64,000 bases of DNA from JAJEAD01 sp965221555 (GTDB lineage Bacteria > Pseudomonadota > Gammaproteobacteria > HK1): assembly GCA_965221555.1 (NCBI GenBank), contig OZ244895.1, positions 2,604,001-2,668,000 on the forward strand. Direction: 5' to 3'. Below the pieces are notes generated by a model. It had not been told where the DNA came from. It made no database searches and saw only the letters and a list, made by a program, of their open reading frames with translations. Position numbers and translations under genes: made by a program. Shown here piece by piece: positions 1 through 8,629 of the stretch. Each line of letters opens with the position of its first letter. Position 1 is the stretch's first letter.

Positions 1-409
1 GGCGCATCCCGCGCCCGTGCGCGACGAGACGACGCCAGGTCTCGGTTGAGTTGGCTGCTTCGGTGAGGTCCAAGTATCGGGAACCGTGACGGCGCCGCCT
101 GCGTGCGGCGAGCCGTAGATTAATGTCCCCGGTCCGGAACCGGAACCGTCAGCGGGTACGCTGGACTCCCGGATCGGGACAGGCACCGGAGTGATGCCGG
201 ACGAAATCTAAAGTCAAACGTGAGATAAACGTGATAAAACATTGATAAGAAATTTATTTCCAGTACAACCAATCCTGTCTCTTGCGCCGATGCCCGGATC
301 CCCAACGCAAGGCATCGCAAGCCCCCCCTTGCGCAAACGCCGGATTCCCCCGGCACCGCGGGGTGGATCCGCCGGCTCACCACTTTTTCGGCCGCGCTGC
401 GTTTCTCGC
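1..409. other. Non-coding stretch at the left edge
   Basis: I see no convincing gene here. The open frames that cross it have the composition of chance frames in GC-rich DNA and no recognisable family. Bases about 205-265 are strikingly AT-rich compared with the rest of the window. No tRNA, repeat family or terminator with a T-tract was recognised. Confidence 0.5.
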
Positions 410-438
410 TTGGTTGGCCGCATTCGAGCGGGTATACT
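410..438 (+). promoter_or_regulatory. Putative sigma70 promoter of the cytochrome c pair
   Basis: A -35 element TTGGTT (410-415) and a -10 element TATACT (433-438) are separated by exactly 17 bases. Transcription would start near 445, giving a leader of roughly 80 bases before the first cytochrome gene. This is read by eye from consensus similarity only. Confidence 0.5.
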
Positions 439-523
439 GCCGCGCCGTCCGGGCGGCGCTTGAGGCCCGGAGCGGAACCGGGTTCAGGATCTGCCTGCGC
501 GGTGGCAGCGTTCGAGGGATGAA

Positions 524-859
524 ATGACGATGAATCACTGGATGTGCGCAGGTGTCGCCGCACTTGGACTGCTCTTGGCCACCTCGACTGCTAGCGCCTC
601 GGGAGACGCCGAGGCGGGTGAGTGGAAGGCCATAACCTGCATGGGCTGTCACGGCATCGAGGGTTACGCCAACGTCTATCCGACCTACCGCGTGCCCAAG
701 ATCGGCGGCCAGCATCCGGCCTACCTCGTCGAGGCGCTCAAGGCCTATCGCGCGGGAACGAGAGCCCACCCCACGATGCGAGCGCAGGCCGCATCGCTGA
801 GCGATCAGGACATGCTGGACATTGCCGCGTACTTTGCGCAGGGAGAAGGCGATGAGTAA
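524..859 (+). CDS. Periplasmic monohaem cytochrome c (c4/c5-like domain)
   Basis: A 111-residue exported electron-transfer protein. An N-terminal hydrophobic signal sequence ends near residue 26. The haem-binding motif CMGCH is at 39-43 and the likely axial methionine at about 85, within the PTMRAQ segment typical of c4-like domains. One domain means one haem. The stop codon overlaps the start of a second, similar cytochrome by 8 bases, so the two should be co-transcribed and may work as a pair, rather like a split dihaem cytochrome c4. Its maturation would need the ccm genes that lie 3 kb downstream. The redox partner cannot be read from the sequence. Confidence 0.88.
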   Translation: MTMNHWMCAGVAALGLLLATSTASASGDAEAGEWKAITCMGCHGIEGYANVYPTYRVPKIGGQHPAYLVEALKAYRAGTRAHPTMRAQAASLSDQDMLDIAAYFAQGEGDE

Positions 860-1232
860 CCCCCACCGGCAGCGCCCCAGCCCCGCCGCCCGCCGGGTGT
901 GCGGCGTCGCCCTGGCCGCGGCAATGACGCTCTGGGGAGCCGCGGCGCTGGCCGGCGGAGACCCCGTCGCCGGCGCCAAGGTGGCCGAACGCTGCGTCGC
1001 CTGTCACGGCCCGGACGGGAACGGTCCGAGCCCGATGTTCCCCCTCCTCGCCGGCCAGTACGCCGACTACCTGTTGAAGACGCTCGAGGACTATCGTTCC
1101 GGCGAGCGCGACAACGCGGTCATGAAGGCTTTCGCGATGCAGTTGAGCGATCAGGAGATGGAGGACGTCTCCGCGTTCTACGCGAGCCAGGAAGGGACGC
1201 TCTTCACCATAGAGCTCACGCGACGGCGGTAG
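852..1232 (+). CDS. Periplasmic monohaem cytochrome c (c4-like domain)
   Basis: A 126-residue protein with a signal sequence ending around residue 34, haem motif CVACH at 48-52, a following GPDGNG turn, an FPLLAGQ segment and a probable methionine ligand at about 91. These are hallmarks of a cytochrome c4 half-domain. I chose the ATG at 852 because a GGAGAAGG ribosome site precedes it and it overlaps the upstream stop (ATGAGTAA). A longer in-frame start at 822 would lie well inside the first cytochrome gene. Together the two genes encode the equivalent of a dihaem c4 in two chains. Confidence 0.88.
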   Translation: MSNPHRQRPSPAARRVCGVALAAAMTLWGAAALAGGDPVAGAKVAERCVACHGPDGNGPSPMFPLLAGQYADYLLKTLEDYRSGERDNAVMKAFAMQLSDQEMEDVSAFYASQEGTLFTIELTRRR

Positions 1233-1242
1233 CACCGTTTTC

Positions 1243-1258
1243 GCGCGTTCCTTCGCGC
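1243..1258 (+). terminator. Weak hairpin after the cytochrome pair
   Basis: GCGCG and CGCGC arms enclose a TTCCTT loop just downstream of the second cytochrome gene. There is no clear T-run, so this is only a possible terminator. A second small hairpin (CCCCG-CGAA-CGGGG, 1348-1361) lies closer to the convergent CDGSH gene. Confidence 0.3.
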
Positions 1259-1371
1259 TTCCCGTCGGCGGTCGCAATCCGACGCGCCGCGCGAGTTCGA
1301 TACGCGCCGCCGGAACGCACCGTTCGCGGTTTGGGCAAGGCGCCGGCCCCCGCGAACGGGGTCGCGCGAGC

Positions 1372-1611
1372 CTACTTCAGGTTCTTGTGGGTGCCGTCGC
1401 AGTAGGGGGCGTTGGCGCTGTGCTTGCAGCCGCAGAGCCAGACTTTCCCGGGTTCGTCGAGCGCGATCTTCATCGGAGTGAATCCGGTGTCCTTGTGCGA
1501 TCCATCGCAGAAAGGCTGGTTCCTGGAGCGCCCGCACCGGCACCACCAGTAGTCTCCGGGCTCGAGCTCCATGGCGTAGGGCATGCGCTGCGCGATCACC
1601 GGCTCAGTCAT
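1372..1611 (-). CDS. Double CDGSH iron-sulfur protein
   Basis: A 79-residue soluble protein with two complete CDGSH [2Fe-2S]-binding motifs in tandem. The first reads C-R-C ... CDGSH (about residues 24-39) and the second C-G-C ... CDGTH (about 59-74). Each supplies the three cysteines and one histidine of the family. Two motifs in one short chain match the bacterial two-domain CDGSH/mitoNEET-related proteins, which are thought to carry labile clusters. The cellular role is not known from sequence. It converges on the cytochrome pair and is transcribed in the same direction as the TPR gene upstream of it. Confidence 0.88.
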   Translation of the reverse strand: MTEPVIAQRMPYAMELEPGDYWWCRCGRSRNQPFCDGSHKDTGFTPMKIALDEPGKVWLCGCKHSANAPYCDGTHKNLK

Positions 1612-1846
1612 GGTTCCTGGTCTCCCCGTCCTTAGCCAATGCGCGAGCCTAGCAGCTCACCCGCCCGCCCGCCATGTCCACCCGAGCGAAGGATGCGGCG
1701 TCTCGGAACCGGCACCGTGACGGTGCTGGCGAACATCGGCCGATGGTCGATGCGCCCGACCTCAGGTTCGATGCTTCGGGCGCCTGGCGTTGCGGACTCG
1801 CGAGTGCTTCCGTTGCCGCCGGCCGAGCGCGCCTTGACCGCATCGA

Positions 1847-2428
1847 TCAGGTCCCCCGTCCCAGCAACTCCTGGCGAAGCAGCTCCACGCGGTGGCGCGT
1901 GCCTCGCGAGTGAGGATTGATCTCAAGCACCGCCTCGAAAGCATCGAGCGCCCCGAGGGGATCGCCGCGCTTGAGGAAGATGAGGCCCATCCCCGAGATC
2001 GCCCCGAAGTGGCGCGGCTCAAGCGCCAGGGTACGCTGGATGTCGTACACCGATTCGCTCAACTCGTCGTTCAGGTAGTAGGCGGTGGCGCGCTTGTTCC
2101 ATCCCTCGGCGAAGTCCGGGGCCATATCCACGATCTCGCCGAAGTGTCCGATGGCCTCGTCGAAGCGTCCGGACCGCATCGCCGCGATGCCTTGCCTCAT
2201 GATGCCGTCGACGTCTTCGCGCCCGCTGCTCATCCAGATCTGCCAGATCCGAAGCTCCGCCTCGCGAGCCACCATCGGCTCGCCGGTGGTTCCAAGCAGC
2301 TCGAAGAGATCGGGAAGGCGAGGATCCCTCTGATCCGCACTCGCGATCGCGCTCGCGACCATCAGGGCGCCGGCCGTGGCCAACGCCAGCCCGATGCGCC
2401 TGCCTGCCGGTGAAGTGAGGAAGTTCAT
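1847..2428 (-). CDS. TPR-repeat protein with N-terminal signal or anchor
   Basis: A 193-residue protein beginning with a hydrophobic segment (about residues 10-30) that looks like a signal peptide or membrane anchor. Two to three tetratricopeptide-type helical pairs follow (about 80-185, with ALEPRH and LEINPHSR as typical repeat ends). Such proteins serve as protein-interaction scaffolds in the periplasm. It lies 73 bases downstream of gor on the same strand. It is not an obvious CcmI despite the nearby ccm cluster, since it is short and has only one potential membrane segment. The specific role is unknown. Confidence 0.7.
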   Translation of the reverse strand: MNFLTSPAGRRIGLALATAGALMVASAIASADQRDPRLPDLFELLGTTGEPMVAREAELRIWQIWMSSGREDVDGIMRQGIAAMRSGRFDEAIGHFGEIVDMAPDFAEGWNKRATAYYLNDELSESVYDIQRTLALEPRHFGAISGMGLIFLKRGDPLGALDAFEAVLEINPHSRGTRHRVELLRQELLGRGT

Positions 2429-2501
2429 GACGATACTCCCGGGCGACCCAGGCGGGACCTGACTTCACGGTACACCTTGCCGCGCGCCCGCACCACCGCG
2501 C

Positions 2502-3848
2502 TCAGCGCATCGTCACCAGCTCCTCCGCCCCGGTGGGGTGGATGGCAACGGTGTCGTCGAAGTCCGCCTTGGTCGCTCCCATCCGGATCGCGACCGCGAA
2601 CCCCTGCAGCATCTCGTCCGCGCCGAGACCGACGATGTGGCAACCGATCACCCTCTCCTTCGCTCCGACGGTGAGCAGTTTCATCTCGCAGGGGCGCCGG
2701 TGCGCCGTGAACGCGTAGTACATGGGCGTGAACCGGGTGTGGTAGACCTTGAGATCTTCTCCATGGGCCTCGCGCGCCTCGCTCTCGGTCATGCCTACAC
2801 TCCCCACCGGAGGGTGACCGAAGATGACCGAAGGCACCAGGTCGTAGGAGAGGTGACGGCCTTCCATCCCCCCGAACACTCGGTCCGCGAGACGCCTCCC
2901 CGCCGCGATGGCCACCGGCGTGAGCGCCGCGCGCCCCGTCACGTCTCCGATCGCGTGGACACCGGGCACGTTGGTGTCCTGCCACGCGTCGGTGGGAATC
3001 GTTCCGTCCTCGTTGACGCGAACAGCGGTGTTGGCGAGGCCCAGCTCGTCGGTGGCGGGGCTGCGCCCGATCGCCCACAACACCGCATCCGCTTCGCGCG
3101 TCTTTCCGTCATCGCACTCGACTGCGATTGCGTCCCCGCCGCCTCGCCGCAGCGAACGCACCCGGGTTTCGGTGAGCACCTCCACGCCATCGGCGCGCAT
3201 CTGCTCGGTGAGGACCTCGCCCAGCATGGCGTCGAAACTCCGCAGCAGCCGCTCACGCCGGACCAGCAGCGAGACACGCGAGCCCAGCGCCTGAAGCATC
3301 CCGGTAAGCTCGGTGGCGATGTAGCCGCTGCCCACCACAATCACCCGTGCGGGGGCGCGCTCAAGGAGGAAGAAACCGTCGGAGGTGATGCCGAGCTCCG
3401 CCCCTGGCACCGCGGGCACGGTGGGAAAGCCGCCGGTCGCGATGACGACGTGGTCGGCGGAGAAGGACTCGCCGTCGACCTGGACCTCGCGCTCCGCGCT
3501 GAACCTGGCCCGGCCCCGCACATAGTCGATCCCGGTGTCGGCGAGCCGCTTCTCGTAGATGCCGTTGAGACGCCGGACATAGGCATCGCGCGCCTCCTTG
3601 AGAGTCTTCCACTCGAAGGAGGTCGTTCCGACTTCGAACCCGTATCCGGGCGCATCCAGGAGCGTGTGGGCGATGCTCGCGCCGTACCACATCACTTTCT
3701 TCGGTACGCACCCTACGTTCACGCAGGTGCCGCCGAGGGGGCCGCTCTCGATGACCGCGCAGCGCGCACCGTAGCTTGCCGCCCGGACGGCGCAAGCGAT
3801 ACCGCCGCTGCCGCCCCCGATTACCAGACAGTCATGAGTGCTCGTCAT
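2502..3848 (-). CDS. gor: Glutathione-disulfide reductase
   Basis: A 448-residue FAD-dependent disulfide oxidoreductase that reduces oxidised glutathione with NADPH in the cytoplasm. The N-terminal dinucleotide fold GGGSGG is at about 11-16. The redox-active disulfide motif GGTCVNVGC places the cysteines at 42 and 47. A second GxGxxA-type NAD(P) fold lies mid-protein, and the C-terminal HPTGAEE holds the catalytic histidine. The ATG at 3848 is preceded by GGAAGG and fits the family's N-terminus; an in-frame extension further upstream would run into ccmA. The gene is divergent from ccmA, and gshA, which makes glutathione, is also in this window. Confidence 0.95.
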   Translation of the reverse strand: MTSTHDCLVIGGGSGGIACAVRAASYGARCAVIESGPLGGTCVNVGCVPKKVMWYGASIAHTLLDAPGYGFEVGTTSFEWKTLKEARDAYVRRLNGIYEKRLADTGIDYVRGRARFSAEREVQVDGESFSADHVVIATGGFPTVPAVPGAELGITSDGFFLLERAPARVIVVGSGYIATELTGMLQALGSRVSLLVRRERLLRSFDAMLGEVLTEQMRADGVEVLTETRVRSLRRGGGDAIAVECDDGKTREADAVLWAIGRSPATDELGLANTAVRVNEDGTIPTDAWQDTNVPGVHAIGDVTGRAALTPVAIAAGRRLADRVFGGMEGRHLSYDLVPSVIFGHPPVGSVGMTESEAREAHGEDLKVYHTRFTPMYYAFTAHRRPCEMKLLTVGAKERVIGCHIVGLGADEMLQGFAVAIRMGATKADFDDTVAIHPTGAEELVTMR

Positions 3849-3883
3849 CGTCCTTCCGCAGTCGAAGCGCGTAACGCGGCCTG

Positions 3884-3889
3884 TATAAT
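3884..3889 (+). promoter_or_regulatory. Putative -10 box for the ccm operon
   Basis: A perfect TATAAT lies 23 bases before the ccmA start in the divergent gor/ccmA gap. The best -35 candidate (TCGAAG at about 3862) is weak. The implied leader is under 20 bases and shows no clear Shine-Dalgarno sequence. Confidence 0.4.
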
Positions 3890-3912
3890 GCCGCCGCGCT
3901 TCGCGCCCCGCC

Positions 3913-4563
3913 ATGCCCGCCGATTCAGCCACAGCCACCGGTGCCCCCCCTCCTTTGCTCGAAGCCAGTGGGCTCACCTGTTGGCGCGGCGATCGGCTGC
4001 TCTTCGAGGACCTCCACCTCTGCGTCGCGGCGGGAGAGATGCTCGAAATCCATGGTCCCAACGGCAGCGGCAAGACGACGCTCCTGCGCGCGCTGTGCAA
4101 CCTCACCCATCTCGATGCCGGCGAGGTGCGTTGGCGGGGTCAAGCACTCGCGGAGCGGCGTGAAGCGTTCCTCTCCGCGCTGCGCTACGTGGGCCACCAG
4201 GACGGCATCAAACTCATGCTCACGGTGCGCGAGAACCTTGAAGTCGCGGCGCGGCTGCTTGTGGACGCCGGCGACATCGAGCCGGCGCTTCGACGCTTCG
4301 GTCTCGAATCGGTGGCGGATCGGCCGGCGCGCGCCCTGTCCGCGGGCCAGCGTCGGCGCGCGGCGCTCGCCCGGCTGCTGCTTCGCGACGCCGCCCTCTG
4401 GGTGCTCGACGAGCCCTTCACCGCGCTCGACGAAGAGGGGGCCGCGCTGATGCGGGAGCTGCTCGCGCAACAAGTGGGAAAGGGCGGCGCCGTGCTGCTG
4501 AGCACCCACCGTCCGCTCGTACGGGGCTGCCCCGGACACCGGCTTCTCGAGCTCGGGCGATGA
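3913..4563 (+). CDS. ccmA: Haem exporter ATPase CcmA
   Basis: A 216-residue ABC ATPase of System I cytochrome c maturation. With CcmB it powers release of holo-CcmE from the CcmCDE complex. Walker A GPNGSGKT is at 48-55, the signature LSAGQ at 142-146 and Walker B LWVLDEP at 162-168; a switch histidine follows in LSTHRP. The length matches the family. The last codons overlap the ccmB start (ATGA). It heads a gene row in the order A-B-C-D-E-F-G-H, all closely spaced, presumably one transcript. Confidence 0.95.
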   Translation: MPADSATATGAPPPLLEASGLTCWRGDRLLFEDLHLCVAAGEMLEIHGPNGSGKTTLLRALCNLTHLDAGEVRWRGQALAERREAFLSALRYVGHQDGIKLMLTVRENLEVAARLLVDAGDIEPALRRFGLESVADRPARALSAGQRRRAALARLLLRDAALWVLDEPFTALDEEGAALMRELLAQQVGKGGAVLLSTHRPLVRGCPGHRLLELGR

Positions 4564-5243
4564 ACGCGCCCGCGCCCGGAAGCGCTTTCCTCGCCATGCT
4601 GCGGCGAGACCTGCGGATCGCCTTTCGCTCGCCGGTGGAGGTGCTGAACCCCCTCCTGTTCTTCGTGATCGTCGTCACCCTGTTCCGTCTCGGGACCGGT
4701 CCCGGCGGACACGCGGGGGCCGCGCTCGCGCCGGGCGTGCTGTGGATGGCCGCCCTCCTCGCCACCCTGCTCGGCCTCGACGCGCTCTTTCGCGCCGACT
4801 TCGAGGACGGCAGCCTCGAGCAGATCCTGCTCTGTCCCACCCCCCTGCCCCTGCTCGTCGCGGCCAAGGTGCTCGCCCACTGGCTCGTGGCGGGCCTGCC
4901 GCTGCTGGTGCTCGCGCCGCTGCTCGCGGGCGCGCTCGGCGCCGGAGCCGAATCGCTTCCGGTGCTGCTTCTCAGTCTGGCGCTGGGCGGCCCGGTGCTG
5001 AGTCTGGTCGGCGCCATCGGCGTGGCCCTGACGGTGGGCCTGCGGCGCGGCGGCACGATCGTGGCCTTGCTCGTGCTGCCCCTGTACGTCCCGGTGCTGG
5101 TGTTCGGCGCGCAGGCGGTGAGTGCGGCCGGAGCGGGACTGCCGGCCGCGGGCGCGCTCTACATGCTGTCGGCGCTGCTCGCGCTCGCGCTGGTGCTGTC
5201 GCCGCTCGCGACGGCGGCGGCGCTTCGCATCAGTCTGGGCTGA
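4560..5243 (+). CDS. ccmB: Haem exporter permease CcmB
   Basis: A 227-residue very hydrophobic protein with about six predicted membrane helices. It is the membrane partner of CcmA. The early FRSPVEVLNPLLFF segment and the CPTPLP turn are family-typical. It overlaps ccmA by 4 bases and is followed after 9 bases by ccmC. Confidence 0.93.
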   Translation: MNAPAPGSAFLAMLRRDLRIAFRSPVEVLNPLLFFVIVVTLFRLGTGPGGHAGAALAPGVLWMAALLATLLGLDALFRADFEDGSLEQILLCPTPLPLLVAAKVLAHWLVAGLPLLVLAPLLAGALGAGAESLPVLLLSLALGGPVLSLVGAIGVALTVGLRRGGTIVALLVLPLYVPVLVFGAQAVSAAGAGLPAAGALYMLSALLALALVLSPLATAAALRISLG

Positions 5244-5252
5244 AGCGCGGCG

Positions 5253-5996
5253 ATGGACATGGTGCCGGCATACCTCAGGGGTCTCGCCGCCCCCATGCGC
5301 TTCTACCACTGGTGCGCCCGGCTCGCGCCCTGGCTCGGTGCGGGGGCGGCGCTGCTGCTGGCCCTTGGATGGTGGGGCGGTCTCGTGCTCGCACCCCCCG
5401 ACTACCAGCAGGGGGACGGATTTCGCATCATCTACGTGCACGTGCCGAGCGCGTGGATGTCGCTCTTCGTCTACGTGGTCATGGCCGGCGCGGGGGCGGT
5501 GGCCCTCATCTGGCGCATCAAGCTCGCCGAAGTGCTGATGGCGGCGAGTGCGCCGCTGGGAGCATGGTTCACCTTCCTCGCGCTCGCGACCGGCTCAATC
5601 TGGGGCAAGCCGATGTGGGGCACTTACTGGGTATGGGACGCGAGGCTCACTTCGGAGCTCATTCTGCTCTTCCTCTACCTCGGGGTGATCGCGCTGCTCG
5701 CGGCGAACGAGGACCGCCGCCGCGCGAGCCGGGCCGCCGCGGTGCTCGCCCTCGTGGGCGTGGTCAACATCCCCATCATCCACTACTCGGTGCAGTGGTG
5801 GAGCACGCTGCACCAGGGGCCGAGCGTGGGCAGCTTCGGCGCTCCTTCCATACACTGGAGCATGCTGGCTCCCCTGCTCGTGACCGCCCTCGCCTTCAAG
5901 CTCTACTACCTTGCCGTGCTGCTCCTGCGCGCCCGGTGCGAGATCGTGCTGCGCGAGCGCAACAGCGCCTGGGTACGCGAGATGCTCTCCCGATGA
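5253..5996 (+). CDS. ccmC: Haem-handling protein CcmC
   Basis: A 247-residue integral membrane protein that loads haem onto CcmE. It has about six helices. The tryptophan-rich haem-handling motif WGTYWVWD is at about 122-129, flanked by periplasmic histidines in YVHVPS (about 63) and IIHYSVQWW (about 175). The length matches E. coli CcmC. Its stop overlaps the ccmD start in ATGA. Confidence 0.95.
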   Translation: MDMVPAYLRGLAAPMRFYHWCARLAPWLGAGAALLLALGWWGGLVLAPPDYQQGDGFRIIYVHVPSAWMSLFVYVVMAGAGAVALIWRIKLAEVLMAASAPLGAWFTFLALATGSIWGKPMWGTYWVWDARLTSELILLFLYLGVIALLAANEDRRRASRAAAVLALVGVVNIPIIHYSVQWWSTLHQGPSVGSFGAPSIHWSMLAPLLVTALAFKLYYLAVLLLRARCEIVLRERNSAWVREMLSR

Positions 5997-6184
5997 GCGA
6001 GATCGCGCGTTTTCTGGACATGGGCGGTTACGCGGTCTACGTGTGGTCCGCGTACGGGATCGTCGTCGCGGTGCTCGCCGCCAATGTCGCCGAGCCGCTC
6101 GTGCGCCAGCGGCGCCTGCTGCGGCGTCTCGCCGAGCGCGGCGCGAAGCGCGAACACCCCCACCGCCGCGACTCGGAATCATGA
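5993..6184 (+). CDS. ccmD: Small haem-exporter accessory protein CcmD
   Basis: A 63-residue single-span membrane protein. The sequence FLDMGGYAVYVWSAYG followed by a hydrophobic helix and a basic tail is the usual CcmD plan. It stabilises the CcmC-CcmE complex and aids release of holo-CcmE. The ATG at 5993 overlaps the ccmC stop. A gap of 22 bases separates it from ccmE. Confidence 0.88.
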   Translation: MSEIARFLDMGGYAVYVWSAYGIVVAVLAANVAEPLVRQRRLLRRLAERGAKREHPHRRDSES

Positions 6185-6206
6185 CGTCCACCGGAGTCCA
6201 CGGCTG

Positions 6207-6668
6207 ATGCGGCGCCGGCAGCAGCGCATGCTCTTCGCCGGGGTGGTGCTCGCCGGGGTGGCGGTGGCCGCGGCGCTGGCGGTGCGCGGGCTGGGCGAGA
6301 ACATGCTCTTCTTCTTCAGCCCGAGCCAGATCGCCGCGGGCGAAGTGCCGAAGGGGCGCAACGTCCGGGTCGGCGGCCTCGTGGTCGAGGGCAGCGTGGC
6401 GCGCGGCGAAGGGCTCGCGGTGCGATTCGCCTTGAGCGACGGCGCGAAGGACCTCGTCGTGCATTACGAGGGCATCCTTCCCGACCTGTTTCGGGAGGGA
6501 CAGGGCATCGTCGCGCGGGGCCGCCTTCGCGACGATGGCGGATTCACCGCCGACGAAGTGCTCGCCAAGCACGACGAGAACTACATGCCGCCGGAGGTCG
6601 CGCAGGCCCTGGAAATCGCGCGCGAGGGTGGACGCATGCCGGATCCGGCCGGAGGCGCGACTCCGTGA
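6207..6668 (+). CDS. ccmE: Periplasmic haem chaperone CcmE
   Basis: A 153-residue membrane-anchored OB-fold protein that carries haem covalently from CcmC to CcmF. A basic N-terminus and one membrane helix (about 9-30) precede the beta-barrel. The haem-attachment histidine is H122 in VLAKHDENY, the gammaproteobacterial HxxxY form. The ATG at 6207 gives the expected short cytoplasmic tail; a longer in-frame start lies inside ccmD and would add a meaningless extension. The stop overlaps ccmF. Confidence 0.94.
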   Translation: MRRRQQRMLFAGVVLAGVAVAAALAVRGLGENMLFFFSPSQIAAGEVPKGRNVRVGGLVVEGSVARGEGLAVRFALSDGAKDLVVHYEGILPDLFREGQGIVARGRLRDDGGFTADEVLAKHDENYMPPEVAQALEIAREGGRMPDPAGGATP

Positions 6669-8629
6669 CGCCCGAACTCGGCCACTTCGCCCTGGTGCTC
6701 GCGTTCGGGGTGAGCCTGGTGCAAAGCGCCGCCCCCTTCACCGCCGGAGGCGGGGCCGAACGCCGCCTCGGCATCGCTCGAGCCGGAGCCCGCATCCAGC
6801 TCCTGCTCGTCGCGCTCTCCTACGCCGCCCTCACCCATGCCTTCGTCACGCACGACTTCTCTCTCGCTTACGTGGCGGCCCATTCGAATCTGGAGCTGCC
6901 GCTCTTCTACCGCATCTCGGCGGTATGGGGCGCCCACGAGGGCTCGATGCTGCTATGGGTCCTGGTGCTTTCGGTCTGGTCGGCGGCGGTCAGCGTGAGA
7001 GGCGGCCCCCTCCCGGCACATTTCCAGGCCCGGGTATTGGGCCTGCTGGGGGCGCTCGGCGCCGGCTTTCACATATTTCTCCTGTGGGCCTCGAATCCCT
7101 TCGAACGCCTTCTGCCCGCCGCGCTCAACGGCCGCGACCTGAACCCGCTCCTGCAGGATCCGGGGATGGCCTTCCACCCCCCGATGCTCTATCTCGGCTA
7201 TGTCGGTCTGGCGGTGCCCTTCTGCTTCGCCTGCGTTGCGCTTCTGGACGGACGTCTCGATGCGGCGTGGACGCGCTGGACCCGCCCCTGGACCACGATG
7301 TCCTGGACTTTCCTCACCGCGGGCATCGCGCTCGGGAGCTGGTGGGCCTACAACGAGCTCGGCTGGGGCGGATGGTGGTTCTGGGACCCGGTGGAAAACG
7401 CGTCCTTCATTCCCTGGCTGGTGGCGACCGCGCTGCTGCATTCCCTCGCGGTGAGCGAGCAGCGCTCCGCGTTCAAGTCGTGGACGGTGCTGCTCGCGAT
7501 CTTCGCCTTCTCCGCCAGCCTGCTCGGCGCCTTCCTGGTGCGCTCCGGGGTGCTGGTGTCGGTACACGCGTTCGCGACCGATCCGCAACGCGGCATGTTC
7601 ATCCTGACCTTCCTCGCGCTCGTGGCCGGCGGCGCGCTCACCCTCTACGCGGCGCGGGCGGGGAGCATCCGTGACGGCGGCGCATTCGAGTATCTGTCGC
7701 GCGAGACGCTGCTGCTGGTGAACAACGTCGTCCTGGTGGTGGTGGCGGGGGCGGTGACGCTCGGCACCCTCTATCCCCTCGCGTACCAGGCGCTCGGATG
7801 GGGGACGCTGTCCATCGGACCTCCCTGGTTCAACCTGATGTTCGTGCCCTTCATGCTCGCGCTCGCGGTGCTCGCGGGCTTCGGCCCGCACACCCGGTGG
7901 CGGCGCGACCGGGGGGGCGCGCTCCTGCGGCGCCTGCGCCCCGCCGCGCTCGCGATGCTGCTGCTTGGCTGTCTTCTGCTCCTGCTCCTCTCAGTGCGAA
8001 CCCTCGGCCTCGGCCTCGCGGTGCTCGTCGCGGTCTGGGTCGCGGCATCCACGCTGCAGAACCTGTGGCAGCGCGTGCGCGGTGGCGACGGAGACGGCGC
8101 GCGCTTTCGCCTCCCGCCGCGCGGCTTCGCGGGCATGACGCTCGCCCACCTCGGGGTGGCCGCATTCACCCTGGGGGTGGCGCTGACGAGCAGCCTCGGC
8201 ACCGAACGCGACGTGCGCCTCGCTCCCGGCGAGGCGGTGGATGTCGCCGGGTATCGATTCGAGCTCGCCGGCGTGGAGTCAGTGCCGGGACCGAACTACC
8301 AGGCGCGGCGGGCGCGCGTCGAAGTGAGCCGCGATGGCCGCCGGGTGGCGATGCTCGAGCCGGAGAAGCGCTTCTACCACAGCCAGAGCCAGCCGATGAC
8401 GGAAGCCGCAGTCGATGTGGGCCTGACCCGCGACCTCTTCGTGGCGCTCGGCGAGCCGCTCGACGGCGAGGCGTGGGCGCTGCGCATTCACCACAAGCCC
8501 TTCATCCGCTGGATCTGGGGCGGGGCGGCGCTGATGGCGCTCGGCGGGCTCGTCGCGGTCAGCGACCGCCGCTACCGCCGGCCACGGCGGGAGGCAGCGC
8601 GGGAGGCGCCCGCCGGGACGCTGGCATGA
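6665..8629 (+). CDS. ccmF: Cytochrome c haem lyase core subunit CcmF
   Basis: A 654-residue polytopic membrane protein, the core of the haem-ligation complex. The conserved WGGWWFWDPVENASF signature is at about 234-248, and an early WGAHEGSMLLW segment carries another haem-ligand region. More than ten hydrophobic helices and a soluble periplasmic domain near the C-terminus (about 510-620) match the family. It overlaps both ccmE and ccmG by a few bases. Confidence 0.95.
   Translation: MTPELGHFALVLAFGVSLVQSAAPFTAGGGAERRLGIARAGARIQLLLVALSYAALTHAFVTHDFSLAYVAAHSNLELPLFYRISAVWGAHEGSMLLWVLVLSVWSAAVSVRGGPLPAHFQARVLGLLGALGAGFHIFLLWASNPFERLLPAALNGRDLNPLLQDPGMAFHPPMLYLGYVGLAVPFCFACVALLDGRLDAAWTRWTRPWTTMSWTFLTAGIALGSWWAYNELGWGGWWFWDPVENASFIPWLVATALLHSLAVSEQRSAFKSWTVLLAIFAFSASLLGAFLVRSGVLVSVHAFATDPQRGMFILTFLALVAGGALTLYAARAGSIRDGGAFEYLSRETLLLVNNVVLVVVAGAVTLGTLYPLAYQALGWGTLSIGPPWFNLMFVPFMLALAVLAGFGPHTRWRRDRGGALLRRLRPAALAMLLLGCLLLLLLSVRTLGLGLAVLVAVWVAASTLQNLWQRVRGGDGDGARFRLPPRGFAGMTLAHLGVAAFTLGVALTSSLGTERDVRLAPGEAVDVAGYRFELAGVESVPGPNYQARRARVEVSRDGRRVAMLEPEKRFYHSQSQPMTEAAVDVGLTRDLFVALGEPLDGEAWALRIHHKPFIRWIWGGAALMALGGLVAVSDRRYRRPRREAAREAPAGTLA

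Noticed and set aside
2538..4163. Long open frame on the plus strand opposite glutathione reductase
   Set aside because: It is antisense to gor with no recognisable domain; long antisense frames are expected at this GC content.
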